A DNA stretch of 64,000 nucleotides from CAIKMD01 sp963740675 (lineage in GTDB: Bacteria; Pseudomonadota; Alphaproteobacteria; ATCC43930; CGMCC-115725). The position numbers were made by a program, and so were the translations under genes. Positions within the stretch are counted from its first letter, which is position 1; the number at the start of each line of letters is the position of its first letter. Positions 35,967 through 45,072 of the stretch are shown piece after piece. The notes below the pieces were generated by a model, which was not told the DNA's origin, ran no database searches, and saw nothing but the letters and a program-made list of their open reading frames with translations. The DNA is taken from NCBI GenBank assembly GCA_963740675.1, contig CAVUFS010000002.1:152302-216301 (forward strand), given 5' to 3'.

Positions 35967-36374
35967 CTATCGCCGGTTCAGCGTGCGATCGAGCGCCCAG
36001 ACGCCGCCGCCGACCAGGAAGATCGTGAAGAAGAAGAGGCAAAACATCGCTTCGAGCTCCCCGCCATTGGTCAGCGGGAAGAAGCCACGTCCCAGCCGGT
36101 TGGCGTAGATGAAATAGGCGACGAACATTTCACCGGAGATCAGGAACGCGACCCATCGTGTGTAAAGCCCGAGCACGATCATCACACTGCCAATGATCTC
36201 GATAGCTCCCGCCGCCCCGATCATCGACACGACCTGGAAATTCTGCGGCTGCGGCGCGGGAAAGCCGAAATATTTCGACAGACCGTGCTGAAGATAGAGC
36301 AGCCCGAGCAGAATGCGCACGAGGCTGAGAAGCCGTGGGGCCCATACCTCGCGAAACGCCTGACTCTCGAACAT
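35967..36374 (-). CDS. DoxX-family membrane protein
   Basis: 135 residues, four helices: LLSLVRILLGLLYLQHGLSKYFG (typical DoxX first helix with H-G--K), IGAAGAIEIIGSVMIVLGLYTRWVAFLI, EMFVAYFIYA and LFFFTIFLVGGGVWALD. Known: DoxX proteins act in thiosulfate:quinone oxidoreductase or redox homeostasis, but most members such as this are uncharacterised. GGAGGATTTTTC before ATG 36374 sets the start. Confidence 0.85.
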   Translation of the reverse strand: MFESQAFREVWAPRLLSLVRILLGLLYLQHGLSKYFGFPAPQPQNFQVVSMIGAAGAIEIIGSVMIVLGLYTRWVAFLISGEMFVAYFIYANRLGRGFFPLTNGGELEAMFCLFFFTIFLVGGGVWALDRTLNRR

Positions 36375-36660
36375 GAAAAATCCTCCCATTCATCGCATGG
36401 GCGGTCATCGCGCCTGCCCTATGCGTTCATGGACGGTACCGCGCCCGCGCGCGTCGCGTCATCGGCCAGACCGATCACGAAACCGGCATCGCTCTAATAT
36501 GACATGATCGTGGCGCGCGAGAACGCCCGTTGTCGCGCCGTTGAGGACGAGAAGCAAAGACATTGCTGGGCGGCGCGTTATCGCGAACCGTTCGGCCAGA
36601 TTTGCCTAAGCGCCCGGTCCAATCTTCCGCGCATCACCGCCGCGCGATGCCCGCGTTTCG

Positions 36661-37014
36661 TCACGCTGCCGCCGACAGCGCGTTGCGAACGGCCGCGACC
36701 AACGTATCCGGCATGACCGGCTTTCGCAGGATCGGACCGCGCGCCTCTCGGACCGGCACGTTGTCGTAACCCGTCACGTAGACGATTTTAAGATCGCGGC
36801 GTCGCAGATGTGCCATCCGTGCGAGCGCGAAGCCGTTAACGCCGGGCATGACGAGATCGACAAGCAGCAGATCGACCTGACCTTCGCCTTCCAGGATCGG
36901 GAGCGCCTCGCGGTAGTCGCTGGCTTCCGCGACCTCGTAACCGGCAGCAGCAAGTGTCCTGGCCATCAGGTAGCGCGTTGTTTCGTCGTCTTCGACCACC
37001 AGTATCAGCGCCAT
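36661..37014 (-). CDS. Single-domain response regulator (CheY-like)
   Basis: 117 residues. Receiver domain: acidic pair in ILVVEDDETTR, phosphoacceptor Asp in LLLVDLVMPGVNG (~54), Thr/Ser site in IVYVTGYD (~84) and Lys in ILRKPV (~104). No output domain, so it probably works by protein contact or phosphotransfer. No histidine kinase gene nearby. Confidence 0.88.
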   Translation of the reverse strand: MALILVVEDDETTRYLMARTLAAAGYEVAEASDYREALPILEGEGQVDLLLVDLVMPGVNGFALARMAHLRRRDLKIVYVTGYDNVPVREARGPILRKPVMPDTLVAAVRNALSAAA

Positions 37015-37214
37015 GTTTTTCGCATCTCCGGCCGGTCGCACGGTTCGTCCTTCGTAAAGGGGTAAAGGGCGAACGGACTCACTTCTCAGCTCTCTATGAC
37101 GGCCGGCCGTCCGATTCTAGCCAGGCTAGAAAATCCCCCGCCACCGGTTAACGCTCGATTAACGCGCCGGCAGAGGATGCGAAAATACGGTAATGGGCCA
37201 GTTTGAACGAAGCG

Positions 37215-37250
37215 GGCAAGAAGAAGCCCCGCCGGGAGACCCAGCGGGGC
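37215..37250 (-). terminator. Intrinsic terminator of the pilin gene
   Basis: On the minus strand GCCCCGCTGGG (37250-37240), short loop, CCGGCGGGGC (to 37226), then TTCTTCTT. One mismatch in the stem. It lies 30-60 bases past the pilin stop. Confidence 0.75.
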
Positions 37251-37282
37251 TATGTCACCAGTCCGACTAGGCCCGAGGAGGC

Positions 37283-37441
37283 TTAGAGGCTGCTGGCGAT
37301 ATTAGTGAATGTGCCCTTGAGGTTCGTGCCGACAGCACCCGCTGCACTGATGCAGACGACCGCAATGAGCGCAGCGATTAGGCCGTATTCGATGGCCGTT
37401 GCACCTGACTCGTCACTCACCAAACGCTTCATGAAACCCAT
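37283..37441 (-). CDS. Flp/Fap-type pilin subunit
   Basis: 52 residues: MGFMKRLVSDESGATAIEYG then LIAALIAVVCISAAGAVGTN and a short polar end. Known: the Flp prepilin motif is G-ATAIEYGLIAALIAV; a TadV peptidase cuts before the A after Gly, and Glu-5 plus Tyr-6 of the mature protein are conserved. GGAGAG is five bases before ATG 37441. It stands alone: no tadV, cpa or rcp genes in the window, so assembly genes must be elsewhere. Confidence 0.88.
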   Translation of the reverse strand: MGFMKRLVSDESGATAIEYGLIAALIAVVCISAAGAVGTNLKGTFTNIASSL

Positions 37442-37810
37442 CACAACTCTCCTATACAGCGTACGAGGGACAGTTTTGACGGGAAAAAATTAACAGGACT
37501 TTGACGATCCCTAAAAGTCTATCAATCAGCGCCCTTCCTACGTGTGGGCGCGTTTTGGGATCGGGCAACTGTAAGTTGCCGCCAGACTTGCACTCGGTCT
37601 CCGTCATGTCCCGAAGCTTTGCCGTGACGCTCGTCGCCGTCGCCGGCGTAACGCGTGTCGTTTGATGAATGCGTGGTTGCGCGCGTCGGAAACAACGTAG
37701 GAAATCCGCTGACCAAAGAACGAAGGCCCGATCTGATCGCAGCAATCACCGCAATGAGTTAATGGCGTCGACCACCAAGCGTTGCACGCGCGCGCTTGAT
37801 GGTCTTTCGC
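37442..37810. other. Gene-poor interval of about 370 bases
   Basis: No gene seen. It should hold the promoter and leader of the pilin gene at its left end. Confidence 0.4.
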
Positions 37811-38218
37811 TCAGGCGTGTTTGAGACTCTCCGGAACCACGCCGCCGCTCTCCGCGAGTTTCGCCATCACCTCTTTGTGCAGCCAGATGTTCATATCCGC
37901 CGAACCCGTGAGCGCGCCCGTGTAGCCGAGTTCTTGCGCGAGCTGCTTGCGCGCGTCGAGGCTGCTATCGAGCTTCAACAGCTTCATCAAATCGACGATC
38001 GATTCGTTCCAATTGTATTTCGCGCTTTGCCCGTCGGCGATTTTCGCGATCATCGCTTCGACCTCGGTCATCGAGATCGGCTTCGGGGCCATCGCGCCAG
38101 GTGATCCAGCCTGGGAAGGCGCAGCGGGTGATGGCGCGGCGGATGCGCCGCCGGTTGCTGTCGCGCTGGCCGCGTGTGAGCCGAAAATCGCCGCGACGAT
38201 ATTGCCGAAAACACTCAT
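37811..38218 (-). CDS. DUF3597 family protein
   Basis: 135 residues. N-terminal helix MSVFGNIVAAIFGSHAAS, a Pro/Ala/Ser-rich linker (~20-45), and the DUF3597 domain: ISMTEVEAMIAKIADGQSAKYNWNESIVDLMKLLKLDSSLDARKQLAQELGYTGALTGSADMN in pieces, ending W-LHKEVM--LAESGG. Known only as a domain of unknown function, common in alphaproteobacteria. It belongs to a run of envelope and stress proteins in the same direction (YidB, GlsB). Confidence 0.85.
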   Translation of the reverse strand: MSVFGNIVAAIFGSHAASATATGGASAAPSPAAPSQAGSPGAMAPKPISMTEVEAMIAKIADGQSAKYNWNESIVDLMKLLKLDSSLDARKQLAQELGYTGALTGSADMNIWLHKEVMAKLAESGGVVPESLKHA

Positions 38219-38293
38219 CCTCGCCTCCTCTATGAAGTGTGACGATCGATTTGTTCGTGCATCGCTACGAGCTTCTTTTCGGCGCGGCGCGTC

Positions 38294-38911
38294 TCACACC
38301 AGTCGCGACGCTTCTTCCTCGGTCGGCAACCGCCCGTTCGGCGTCAGATGATCGACGAAGCCCGGCAGGTGCTGGCTCAGTACCGCGAGCAGATCTTCGC
38401 GCCGCATGCCGGTCTGCTGTGCGAGCGCATCGAGCGTGTCGGGGCCGAGCGCGGTCTGCAATTTGTCGGGCGGAACCTCCTTGTTCGGCCCGGTGCCGAC
38501 CCAGGATTGCGCGGCTTGATCGAGCCCGCCCTTCTGAAGATCTTTGAGCAGACTACCAAGACCGCCGCTCAGCACACTTCCCGCGGCGGCACCGCCGAGC
38601 AAGCCACCCAACCCTCCCATACCGCTCTGGCCGCCGCCCGCGGCGGACCCGCCGCCGAAGAGCGACCCCAATAAACCACCGAGCCCGCCGCCTTCATTTG
38701 CGGCTGCAGCCGTGTTGGGCGGAGACGAAGTTGGATGCCCTGCATTATCTGGCGCGGGCGTGGCACCGCCGAGGATGCCGCTGCTCTTCACGGCCTTGTA
38801 AGCAAGCAGTCCCAAGAGCGCCATCGTTATGGGCGACATCCCGCCGCTGCCAGGCTGGCGTTCGCCGCGCGGACCGTTCTGCATTCCGTTGAGGACATCG
38901 AGAAGTCCCAT
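38294..38911 (-). CDS. YidB/DUF937 family protein
   Basis: 205 residues: N-terminal MGLLDVLNGMQNGPRG and MALLGLLAYKAVK, a Gly-rich middle (GGLGGLLGSLFGGGSA), and the C-terminal YidB domain (QAAQSWVGTGPNKEVPPDKLQ, LGPDTLDALAQQTGM, LLAVLSQHLPGFVDHLTPNG). Known: YidB-like proteins are common, function uncertain; the domain has some similarity to peptidoglycan-associated modules. Confidence 0.85.
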   Translation of the reverse strand: MGLLDVLNGMQNGPRGERQPGSGGMSPITMALLGLLAYKAVKSSGILGGATPAPDNAGHPTSSPPNTAAAANEGGGLGGLLGSLFGGGSAAGGGQSGMGGLGGLLGGAAAGSVLSGGLGSLLKDLQKGGLDQAAQSWVGTGPNKEVPPDKLQTALGPDTLDALAQQTGMRREDLLAVLSQHLPGFVDHLTPNGRLPTEEEASRLV

Positions 38912-38979
38912 ATCGACCTCCTGGTTTGCTTACTGTTGTCATGATCGATGCGACACGCATCTCCTCGGCATCGACCGAA

Positions 38980-39300
38980 CTAATTCCTTGGCCAGCGTTG
39001 GTTCGGCGGCGCGGCTGAGTTCGTCGTTGTGCCTGAATTGCGAATGACGCGATGAGCCACCAGCCGGTTCCAGATAAAGAGGACAATCAACGCGCCGACC
39101 GTCGCGCCGATCAGGCCCGCGCCTTGGTCGAGCCGGTACCAACCGACCATTTGGCCGATAAAGGTCGCAACGAAAGCGCCGGCGATTCCCAGCGCGACGG
39201 TCAGAATGAAACCGCTCGGCTTGTTTGGACCGGGGGATAGGATGCGCGCAACGACGCCTGCGACAAAGCCGATGACGATGAGCCAAAGGGCATTCGACAC
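38980..39300 (-). CDS. GlsB/YeaQ/YmgE family membrane protein
   Basis: 106 residues with three helices: LWLIVIGFVAGVVARIL, then PGPNKPSGFILTVALGIAGAFVATFIGQ and GAGLIGATVGALIVLFIWNRL. Known: transglycosylase-associated (GlsB/YeaQ) small proteins, often induced by general stress. The Pro-Gly dipeptide turn PGPN-P-G is conserved. The tail of ~25 residues is polar. Confidence 0.88.
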   Translation of the reverse strand: MSNALWLIVIGFVAGVVARILSPGPNKPSGFILTVALGIAGAFVATFIGQMVGWYRLDQGAGLIGATVGALIVLFIWNRLVAHRVIRNSGTTTNSAAPPNQRWPRN

Positions 39301-39861
39301 GCGGATCTCCGTTGGGTCTTTGAAGCGTTTCGTGGAACGATTTATCGCGACCGGGCGTGCACTTCTGCGAGACAGTGCAGAACTGAACGCTGAACATCCG
39401 ACTCTTCAACGACGAGCGCGTTAGAGATCGCACCATTCGCCGTTGGTCGTTTCATCAACGTACGCGTGCTTTACGGTACCATACGCCAACGACATAGAAA
39501 AGTTCTGCATCAGCCGATATTACGCCAGCCGACATTACGGATGTGTGTCTTGGACCAACTGCAAATGATTATGTTTTGTATTTTCGCGGCACACTGTTGG
39601 TCAAACCAAGCACTGTAAGCGGCCATTTTGGTTTGGGGAGCGCCCGTTTGCAGGGAAGCAAGTCATCCAACGCCAACGCCGCTACAAGGGCACACAACAG
39701 CGTTGAACGCTGGCCGGCTTGGTTACAACCGCTTTAACATTGGGCCGCCGCGCGATTTGACTCCGTCTCCGCTCTCTTTCAGGCTCGGTTGGCGCAAACT
39801 CGTCGCGCCGACCGTGCCCCGCCGACACGTTCCGCCAACCCCGTCCCAACCCCGCGAGCCC
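39301..39861. other. Gene-poor interval of about 560 bases
   Basis: No gene. Locally AT-rich (39480-39610). The open frame entering the LpxC-like gene extends back to 39628 but without homology; the ATG at 39862 is used. Promoters of the LpxC-like and GlsB genes should be here. Confidence 0.4.
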
Positions 39862-40713
39862 ATGGACCGGACCGAACTTAATCATCCGGTTGTGGTAAAG
39901 GGGCCGAGCTTTCTCGGTTGGCCGTCACGCTGCGTGCTCGCGCCGGCGGCGGAGCGCGGCATTCATCTGCGTCTGCCCGATGGCGCGATCGTGCCGCTCG
40001 GCGCCATGACGCTGAGCGTCAACCGCCTCTTCCGCTTTCTCACGCTGCGCAGCGGCCGCCATGTGCTGCGCATTCCCGAGCATCTGCTCGGTCTCGTTTT
40101 CGCGCTCGGTCTTGATCGCGTCACCATCGCGCTCGATCAATTCCGCCTGCCCTATGACGGCCGCGCGAAGCTTTATTGGGATGCGATCAAAGATGCGCGC
40201 CGGCACGCGGGCCCGCTCGATTGGTTCACCCCGGCGGCGCCGCTGAAGATCGCCGTGTCGGACGGCCGCTTTATCGAGCTCATCCCCGCCACGCCCGGCG
40301 ATCGCCGCTTCGCTTTCGAGATCGAGGTCGGCTATCCCGAGCTCGGCACGAAAGTGCTGCGCGGCATTGTCGGCGAGGAAAGCGATCTCGAGTGCCTCTT
40401 TACGGCGCGGCCTTACTGGAACACGCAGATGCGTCGCCGCGTGGCGCGGCTGGCGCGGCGCCTCGGCTGGCCACAAGGCGATATCGGCGTGTGGCCGATA
40501 AGCGACGGCGCCGAAGGCCCGAGCGCTGAAACTAAAGCCCTGGTGCTCGAAGAGCTGTGCTGGCACCGGCTGCTCGACATGCTCGGCATGTTCGCCGCAG
40601 TGATGCCGCCGGGCGGGCGCATCGCCGGCGCGGTGGTGACGCGCCGCGTCGGCCACGCCGCCGATGTTGCGCTGATGCACGCGATGAAACGCGCGGCGCT
40701 GGTGCGCGTATAA
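39862..40713 (+). CDS. Divergent LpxC-like (UDP-3-O-acyl-GlcNAc deacetylase family) protein
   Basis: 283 residues (LpxC is ~300). The whole outline fits LpxC: opening VVVKGPSFLGWPSRCVLAPA, IPEHLLGLVFALGLDRVTIALD (LpxC TVEHL-AAL-GLGIDN---E-), FRLPYDGRA (IP-MDGSA), FEIEVGYPELG (FTIDFNHPAIG), FTARPYW (SRARTF) and EELCWHRLLDMLG (EFVRHKMLDAIGDL). The zinc ligands of LpxC (His79, His238, Asp242) are His74, His235 and Asp239 here, the general base Glu78 is Glu73, and His265 is His265. So it should bind zinc and may deacetylate a different sugar. The usual LpxC gene sits with ftsZ; this one sits beside a lipid-transport operon. Confidence 0.7.
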   Translation: MDRTELNHPVVVKGPSFLGWPSRCVLAPAAERGIHLRLPDGAIVPLGAMTLSVNRLFRFLTLRSGRHVLRIPEHLLGLVFALGLDRVTIALDQFRLPYDGRAKLYWDAIKDARRHAGPLDWFTPAAPLKIAVSDGRFIELIPATPGDRRFAFEIEVGYPELGTKVLRGIVGEESDLECLFTARPYWNTQMRRRVARLARRLGWPQGDIGVWPISDGAEGPSAETKALVLEELCWHRLLDMLGMFAAVMPPGGRIAGAVVTRRVGHAADVALMHAMKRAALVRV

Positions 40714-40837
40714 CGCGCGCGTTGCGGCGATATTGCCTGTTGCTGCGGCTGTGTGGCAAAAGCGAGCGCTGACGAGAGACTGAGCGCTGCGACAGGAGTA
40801 ACAAGGCTAAAGACTGCCGCGGGATAAGTACGCACAA

Positions 40838-41524
40838 TCATCGTCTGCGCGTTGGTTCGATCTCCGCCAATGAATTCGCAATCTGCATGCTCACGGCGAG
40901 CAAATTATTGCTCATGCCGTCGGCGACGGATTGATTGCTTTGCGTGTCTATCGGCGCGCTAAAGGCAAATCGCGCGCTGGCACGTTCCCGCGAATTCCTT
41001 GTATCGGCAATGACCCAACGCCCGACGATATTCGCGGTTCCATTGGTGTCGCTTTCGAATTTGCTGAGATCGACGCTGATGCGGTAATCGACCGGACGGT
41101 CGATCCTGGATGGCATTGGAATGATGTCATCCGCGGGCCGAAGCGTACCGAGATCCGCGGCCAGGGTGCGCGCCGCCGTCACGGAGAGGTTCTCCGCCCA
41201 TTGTGCGTTGTCGAGCGCCTTGACCTGGTTTGCATCGGTGCGGACGATAATTTTGTCGCTGTCGAGATATTCCGGAACAAAGACCTCTATCCCTGCCGAG
41301 ACCGGATCGGATGCCTGTAGGCCAGCGCTTGTTCGCCGTGGCCCATCGATCGATTGCCGCGGCGTAGCGATCTGTGGCGGACGCGCCTGCGAACTCAACA
41401 GATAGAGCTGTGGCGGCGAAGACGAACCGCATCCCGCGATCGATGAGGCGATGCCTGCGGCGACGGCGATCGCGGCCCCTTGCGAGAGCGCTCGAGCACG
41501 TAACAACGACGGCGCGACTTTCAT
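40838..41524 (-). CDS. PqiC/ABC-transporter auxiliary lipoprotein of the Mla-type operon
   Basis: 228 residues. Signal with lipobox-like IASSIAGC (Cys ~32). Then the ABC_trans_aux pattern: PPQLYLLSSQA near the lipidation site, a IEVFVPEYLDSDKIIVRTDANQVKALDNAQWAE-type segment (I-V--PEYLD---IV-R----V----NARWAE) and end helix VSMQIANSLAEI. Known: PqiC-like outer-membrane lipoproteins partner MCE proteins. Ten bases after the MlaD-like gene. Confidence 0.85.
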   Translation of the reverse strand: MKVAPSLLRARALSQGAAIAVAAGIASSIAGCGSSSPPQLYLLSSQARPPQIATPRQSIDGPRRTSAGLQASDPVSAGIEVFVPEYLDSDKIIVRTDANQVKALDNAQWAENLSVTAARTLAADLGTLRPADDIIPMPSRIDRPVDYRISVDLSKFESDTNGTANIVGRWVIADTRNSRERASARFAFSAPIDTQSNQSVADGMSNNLLAVSMQIANSLAEIEPTRRR

Positions 41525-41534
41525 CTTCTTTGCC

Positions 41535-42542
41535 TCATTTTCCGAGCAGCACAGCGTTCGGCTTGCGGTCGAGTTCGGCGCTGAGAGAACGGAGCGAACG
41601 GGTCGTCACGGCCAAATTATGCAGAATTTCGGTGATATCGTAGCGTTGCGCCGAGCTGGTCGAGATCAAGGAATTCGCGTCGGTCAGCAATTTATTGGCG
41701 CGATTGAGCGCATCTATCGCAGCCGTGAATGTAGCGCGGCCATCCGTACTCAGCAGCCGGTTCGCCTCCTTCAACGTTCCGTCCGCTCCAGAGAGCGCGG
41801 TATTGGCCGCCGCCAGAGCTTTCTGCGCGGTCCTCAAGGTATCGCCGAGATTTGTCACCAGAGGCCCTAAATCCTTGTTGGCGCTCTCGGTGAAATTGTC
41901 GAGATTGTTGCTCGCGGCGGCGAGCGATTTCAGAAGCGCTGGAATCTCCGGCGAGGTCACGACGTGATCGATGTCGTCGAGCGTATGGAGAAGCGACGCG
42001 GCAATTTGATCCAGAGGAATCTGGGAAAAGGTTTGCTTGATCTTTTCGATGCCGGAGAGAGACGTCGGGATCTCGATGGTCGAAGGATCCGCGCCGACTA
42101 ATTTGCTTGGCTCGTTTGGGTCGAGCGATAGGTTGACGAGCAATTGACCCGTGACGAAGCTTTGCGATGCCAAAGTCGCGTGCAAGCCTTTGTCAATCGC
42201 CGCTTTCAGGATGCCTTGCTGGCGGATCTCCGCGGGCGAGAGTTTGAGGTCGGTGAAATGCAGACGCTCGGGATCGAATTCGAGATAGACCGGAATACGC
42301 GGAACCATCTCCGCAACGTTGAGGTCTATCCGGATGTCGGTGACCGTGCCGACAGGGACGCCGCGGAGCGTGACCGGCGCGCCGACCGTGAGGCCTTGGA
42401 TATCGCCTTGGAAAAAGGCGACGGCGCGCGGTCTCGCGTGGAAGAGCGATCCGCTGCCGAAGACGACGAGCGCGCCTACCGCCAGCGCAACCGCACCGAT
42501 GATGAAGGCGCCGACGACTGTTGGATTCGCTTTTTTGCTCAT
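41535..42542 (-). CDS. MCE/MlaD-family lipid-binding protein
   Basis: 335 residues. One N-terminal anchor helix (VGAFIIGAVALAVGALVVFGSG), then the MCE domain (AVAFFQGDIQGLTVGAPVTLRGVPVG, DIRIDLNVAEM, LVNLSLDPNEP) and a long helical C-terminus (~190-320) that could form the MCE hexamer channel. Known: MCE proteins carry phospholipids between inner and outer membranes. Follows the ATPase gene by 20 bases. Confidence 0.88.
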   Translation of the reverse strand: MSKKANPTVVGAFIIGAVALAVGALVVFGSGSLFHARPRAVAFFQGDIQGLTVGAPVTLRGVPVGTVTDIRIDLNVAEMVPRIPVYLEFDPERLHFTDLKLSPAEIRQQGILKAAIDKGLHATLASQSFVTGQLLVNLSLDPNEPSKLVGADPSTIEIPTSLSGIEKIKQTFSQIPLDQIAASLLHTLDDIDHVVTSPEIPALLKSLAAASNNLDNFTESANKDLGPLVTNLGDTLRTAQKALAAANTALSGADGTLKEANRLLSTDGRATFTAAIDALNRANKLLTDANSLISTSSAQRYDITEILHNLAVTTRSLRSLSAELDRKPNAVLLGK

Positions 42543-42562
42543 GCGCGCGCTTTCTCATCAAG

Positions 42563-43341
42563 TCACGGTAAGGGAGGGACGATGGGGGCCGGGTTGCCGC
42601 GCGTGAGAAAGTCGTGAACCTTTGGAATCTTGCAATTCTCCAACAACTCCTCGGGCCTTCCGTGCGCAGTCGCGGTGTGCGTCTCGCCATCGAGGAAGAT
42701 GGCTCGATCGGCGATCGCAAAAATACTGGGCAGCTCATGAGTCACCATCACAACGGTGGCACCCAACGCGTCACGTAACTCGAGGATCAGATCGTCGAGC
42801 CGCTTTGAGCTGATGGGATCGAGCCCGGCCGACGGTTCATCAAAAAAGAGAATGCTTGGATCGAGGGCGATCGCGCGCGCCAGGCCGGCACGCTTTTTCA
42901 TGCCGCCGCTGATCTCGGATGGATAATAATCCTCGAAGCCTTTCAGGCCGACGAGCGCAAGCTTCAGGGAAACGATGGTGTCGATTTCGTCGCGGTTGCG
43001 CGTGGTATATTGCGTCAACGGCAATGCCACGTTCTCCGCAAGAGTCATCGAGCTCCACAGCGCACTGCTTTGGAAAAGAATCCCGAAGCGACGTTGGACT
43101 TCCGCTCTGCGGTCTTCATCGAGGGTCCATAGTGCTTCGTTTCCATAAGCGATGCTGCCTCTGGTAGGGGGCAGAGTTCGATCATCGATCTGAGCATCGT
43201 GCTCTTGCCGCTGCCGCTGTCGCCCATGATCACGAATATCTCGCCGCGCATGATCGAAAAGCTGACATCGCGCTGCACCACATAGGCGCCGAAGGCCAGG
43301 GTTACGTTTTCGACCGATATGGCGGACTTGTCGGTGCTCAC
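42563..43341 (-). pseudogene. MlaF-like ABC ATPase gene interrupted by a one-base frameshift
   Basis: The two parts sit in different frames. The first (from ATG 43341) reads ISVENVTLAFGAYVVQRDVSF and Walker A MGDSGSGKST, then loses sense after IELCP. The second resumes at PTRGSIAYGNEALW and runs intact: RFGILFQSSALWSSMTLAENVALPL (Q-loop), SEISGGMKKRAGLARAI (signature), ILFFDEPSAGLDP (Walker B) and VTHEL (H-loop) to the stop at 42563. The switch is at a run of five C (G at 43167-43171). A sixth C would restore ELCPPTRGSI. All neighbours of the operon are intact, so a sequencing error, a fresh mutation or slippage are all possible. Confidence 0.85.
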
Positions 43342-43347
43342 TGTTCG

Positions 43348-44484
43348 TCACCAGCCGAGGACGTTGAGCACGACTGCGAAAATCGCGTCGGTAATAATGA
43401 TGGCGAGAATTCCGGACACCACGGCCGACGTCGCGGCGGCGCCGACGGCCGCCGCGCTGCGGCCCGCCTGCATGCCGCGAAGGCAGCCGGTCACCGCAAC
43501 CAATATCCCGAAGACGCCGCCTTTGACGATCCCAATGGCGCAATCGCCCACCGTTATCGCCCCCTGCGTTTGGAGAAGGTAGGCCGCGCTGGTGACATTC
43601 AGGGTACCCATTGCCACGACGTAGCCGCCAGCGATTCCCAAAGCGTCGGCATAGATGCAAAGCAGCGGGGTCATAACGATCAACGCCAGCATCCTCGGCA
43701 GGACAAGAAATTCCATGGCGGAAATCCCGAACGTCGACAGTGCGTCGATCTCTTCATTTCCCTGCATGGCTCCGATTTGGGCAGCAAACGCGGCGCCGGT
43801 TCGGCCGGCGAGAACGATGCCCGTCATGATGGCGCCCATTTCCCGCGTCATCGCGACGGCGACGAGATTGGCATCGTAGATGTCGGCGCCGAACTGCTTG
43901 AGCTGTAGCGCTCCGACGAAGGCGAGGATCATTCCGACCAACAGCGAAATGATGCCGACGATGGGGAGAGCCTGCGCGCCGCACTCTTGGGCGACCAGAA
44001 GAATATCCGACCAGCGGCATCGCGCGCGCCCAATGACGAAGCGGGCGAGCGCGGTCGCGCTTTCGCCGATGAAGGCGACCGGTTCGCGGAGCGCCCGGCC
44101 CTTTCGCAAGGCATCCTCTCCCAGTCGCCGGACGAAATTGCGTGACCGCGGCAGCTCATGTTCGGCGGTGCGCTGTGGGGTCGCGGAAGCCAGCGCGACC
44201 AAGCGGCGCGCTCCGGCGGGCAGGTTCTCACCATCAAACGAGATGCCATGCTCGCGGCAGAAGCCCTCAAGCAGGAAAAGAAAGCTAAGGAGGGCGCTAT
44301 CCCAGTTTTGCAGCTTCGACGCGTCGATGGCGACGCGACGAATTTGGGGCGATTCTTGCGCACGCTGACGAAAAGGCTCAAGCGAGGGAAGGCGTTCACG
44401 GATCGACCAATCGCCGGTCACGCTCATGATGGCGGTTTCATGATCGACGGATGAGATCGCGAAGGAGTTCACGAATTCTTCCAA
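43348..44484 (-). CDS. MlaE-family permease with N-terminal STAS-like domain
   Basis: 378 residues. Residues ~1-105 are a STAS-like domain (VTGDWSIRERLP, VAIDASKLQNWDSALLSFLF); ~125-378 are the MlaE permease with five to six helices, including AQECGAQALPIVGIISLLVGMILAF, the REMGAIMTGIVLAGRTGAAFAAQIGAMQ coupling segment and EEIDALSTFGI. Known: MlaE pairs with MlaF to move phospholipids; the fused STAS domain replaces a separate MlaB. First gene of mlaE-F-D-pqiC. Confidence 0.9.
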   Translation of the reverse strand: MEEFVNSFAISSVDHETAIMSVTGDWSIRERLPSLEPFRQRAQESPQIRRVAIDASKLQNWDSALLSFLFLLEGFCREHGISFDGENLPAGARRLVALASATPQRTAEHELPRSRNFVRRLGEDALRKGRALREPVAFIGESATALARFVIGRARCRWSDILLVAQECGAQALPIVGIISLLVGMILAFVGALQLKQFGADIYDANLVAVAMTREMGAIMTGIVLAGRTGAAFAAQIGAMQGNEEIDALSTFGISAMEFLVLPRMLALIVMTPLLCIYADALGIAGGYVVAMGTLNVTSAAYLLQTQGAITVGDCAIGIVKGGVFGILVAVTGCLRGMQAGRSAAAVGAAATSAVVSGILAIIITDAIFAVVLNVLGW

Positions 44485-45072
44485 TAATCGGGCGATTTTT
44501 TGGAATCATCCGAACGCGTTGATGGCGGTGTGCCAACGCATTGAACGCGGAGGTGTACTCGTTTGGATGTCCTATCGTCCCGCGATAGCACAACGAATTG
44601 CGCCCTGCAGCAATCAGGCAAAACCCGCATTTTTTGCCGCCGCGGACGCTAGGCACACCCGCCCTCTCCTTTCGCCGAAGATGCACATGCGCAGCGCATC
44701 ATCGAATGCGACAAGGAAAAGACCATCACCATGAAATCCGATCAAAACGTCCGGCGGGCTGGTCGCTGGCGTGCAAGTGCCGGATACCGGCGGGGGCGCG
44801 AGCCACAGGCGTATCGTTTCGCTCATTGGGGCCGCGATGCTTGGGTTCTGTCCAAGCCTCGCCCATGCGATCGATCTCTCGTCTCACGACCGGAGACCTG
44901 TATCGGTTGCAGGGTTTCTCGCGAAGCTTTCAGGGTTTTAGCTGATGGAAAATCGGTCGCTCATGCCGCGTAATCATATAACAGTGGAAAGCGTGTTCCC
45001 GTAAAGCGAGCCAATGCCACCCGCCAAGAGCTAGCGCGTTCGAATTCGCAAAAATTGAAATGGAGAAGAGTG
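44485..45072. other. Gene-poor interval of about 590 bases
   Basis: No firm gene. A plus-strand frame ending at 44940 has a signal-like stretch (RRIVSLIGAAMLGFCPSLAHA) from a GTG near 44772, and might be a short exported peptide or a remnant, since the next gene is also exported. The mlaE promoter should lie at the left. Confidence 0.35.
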
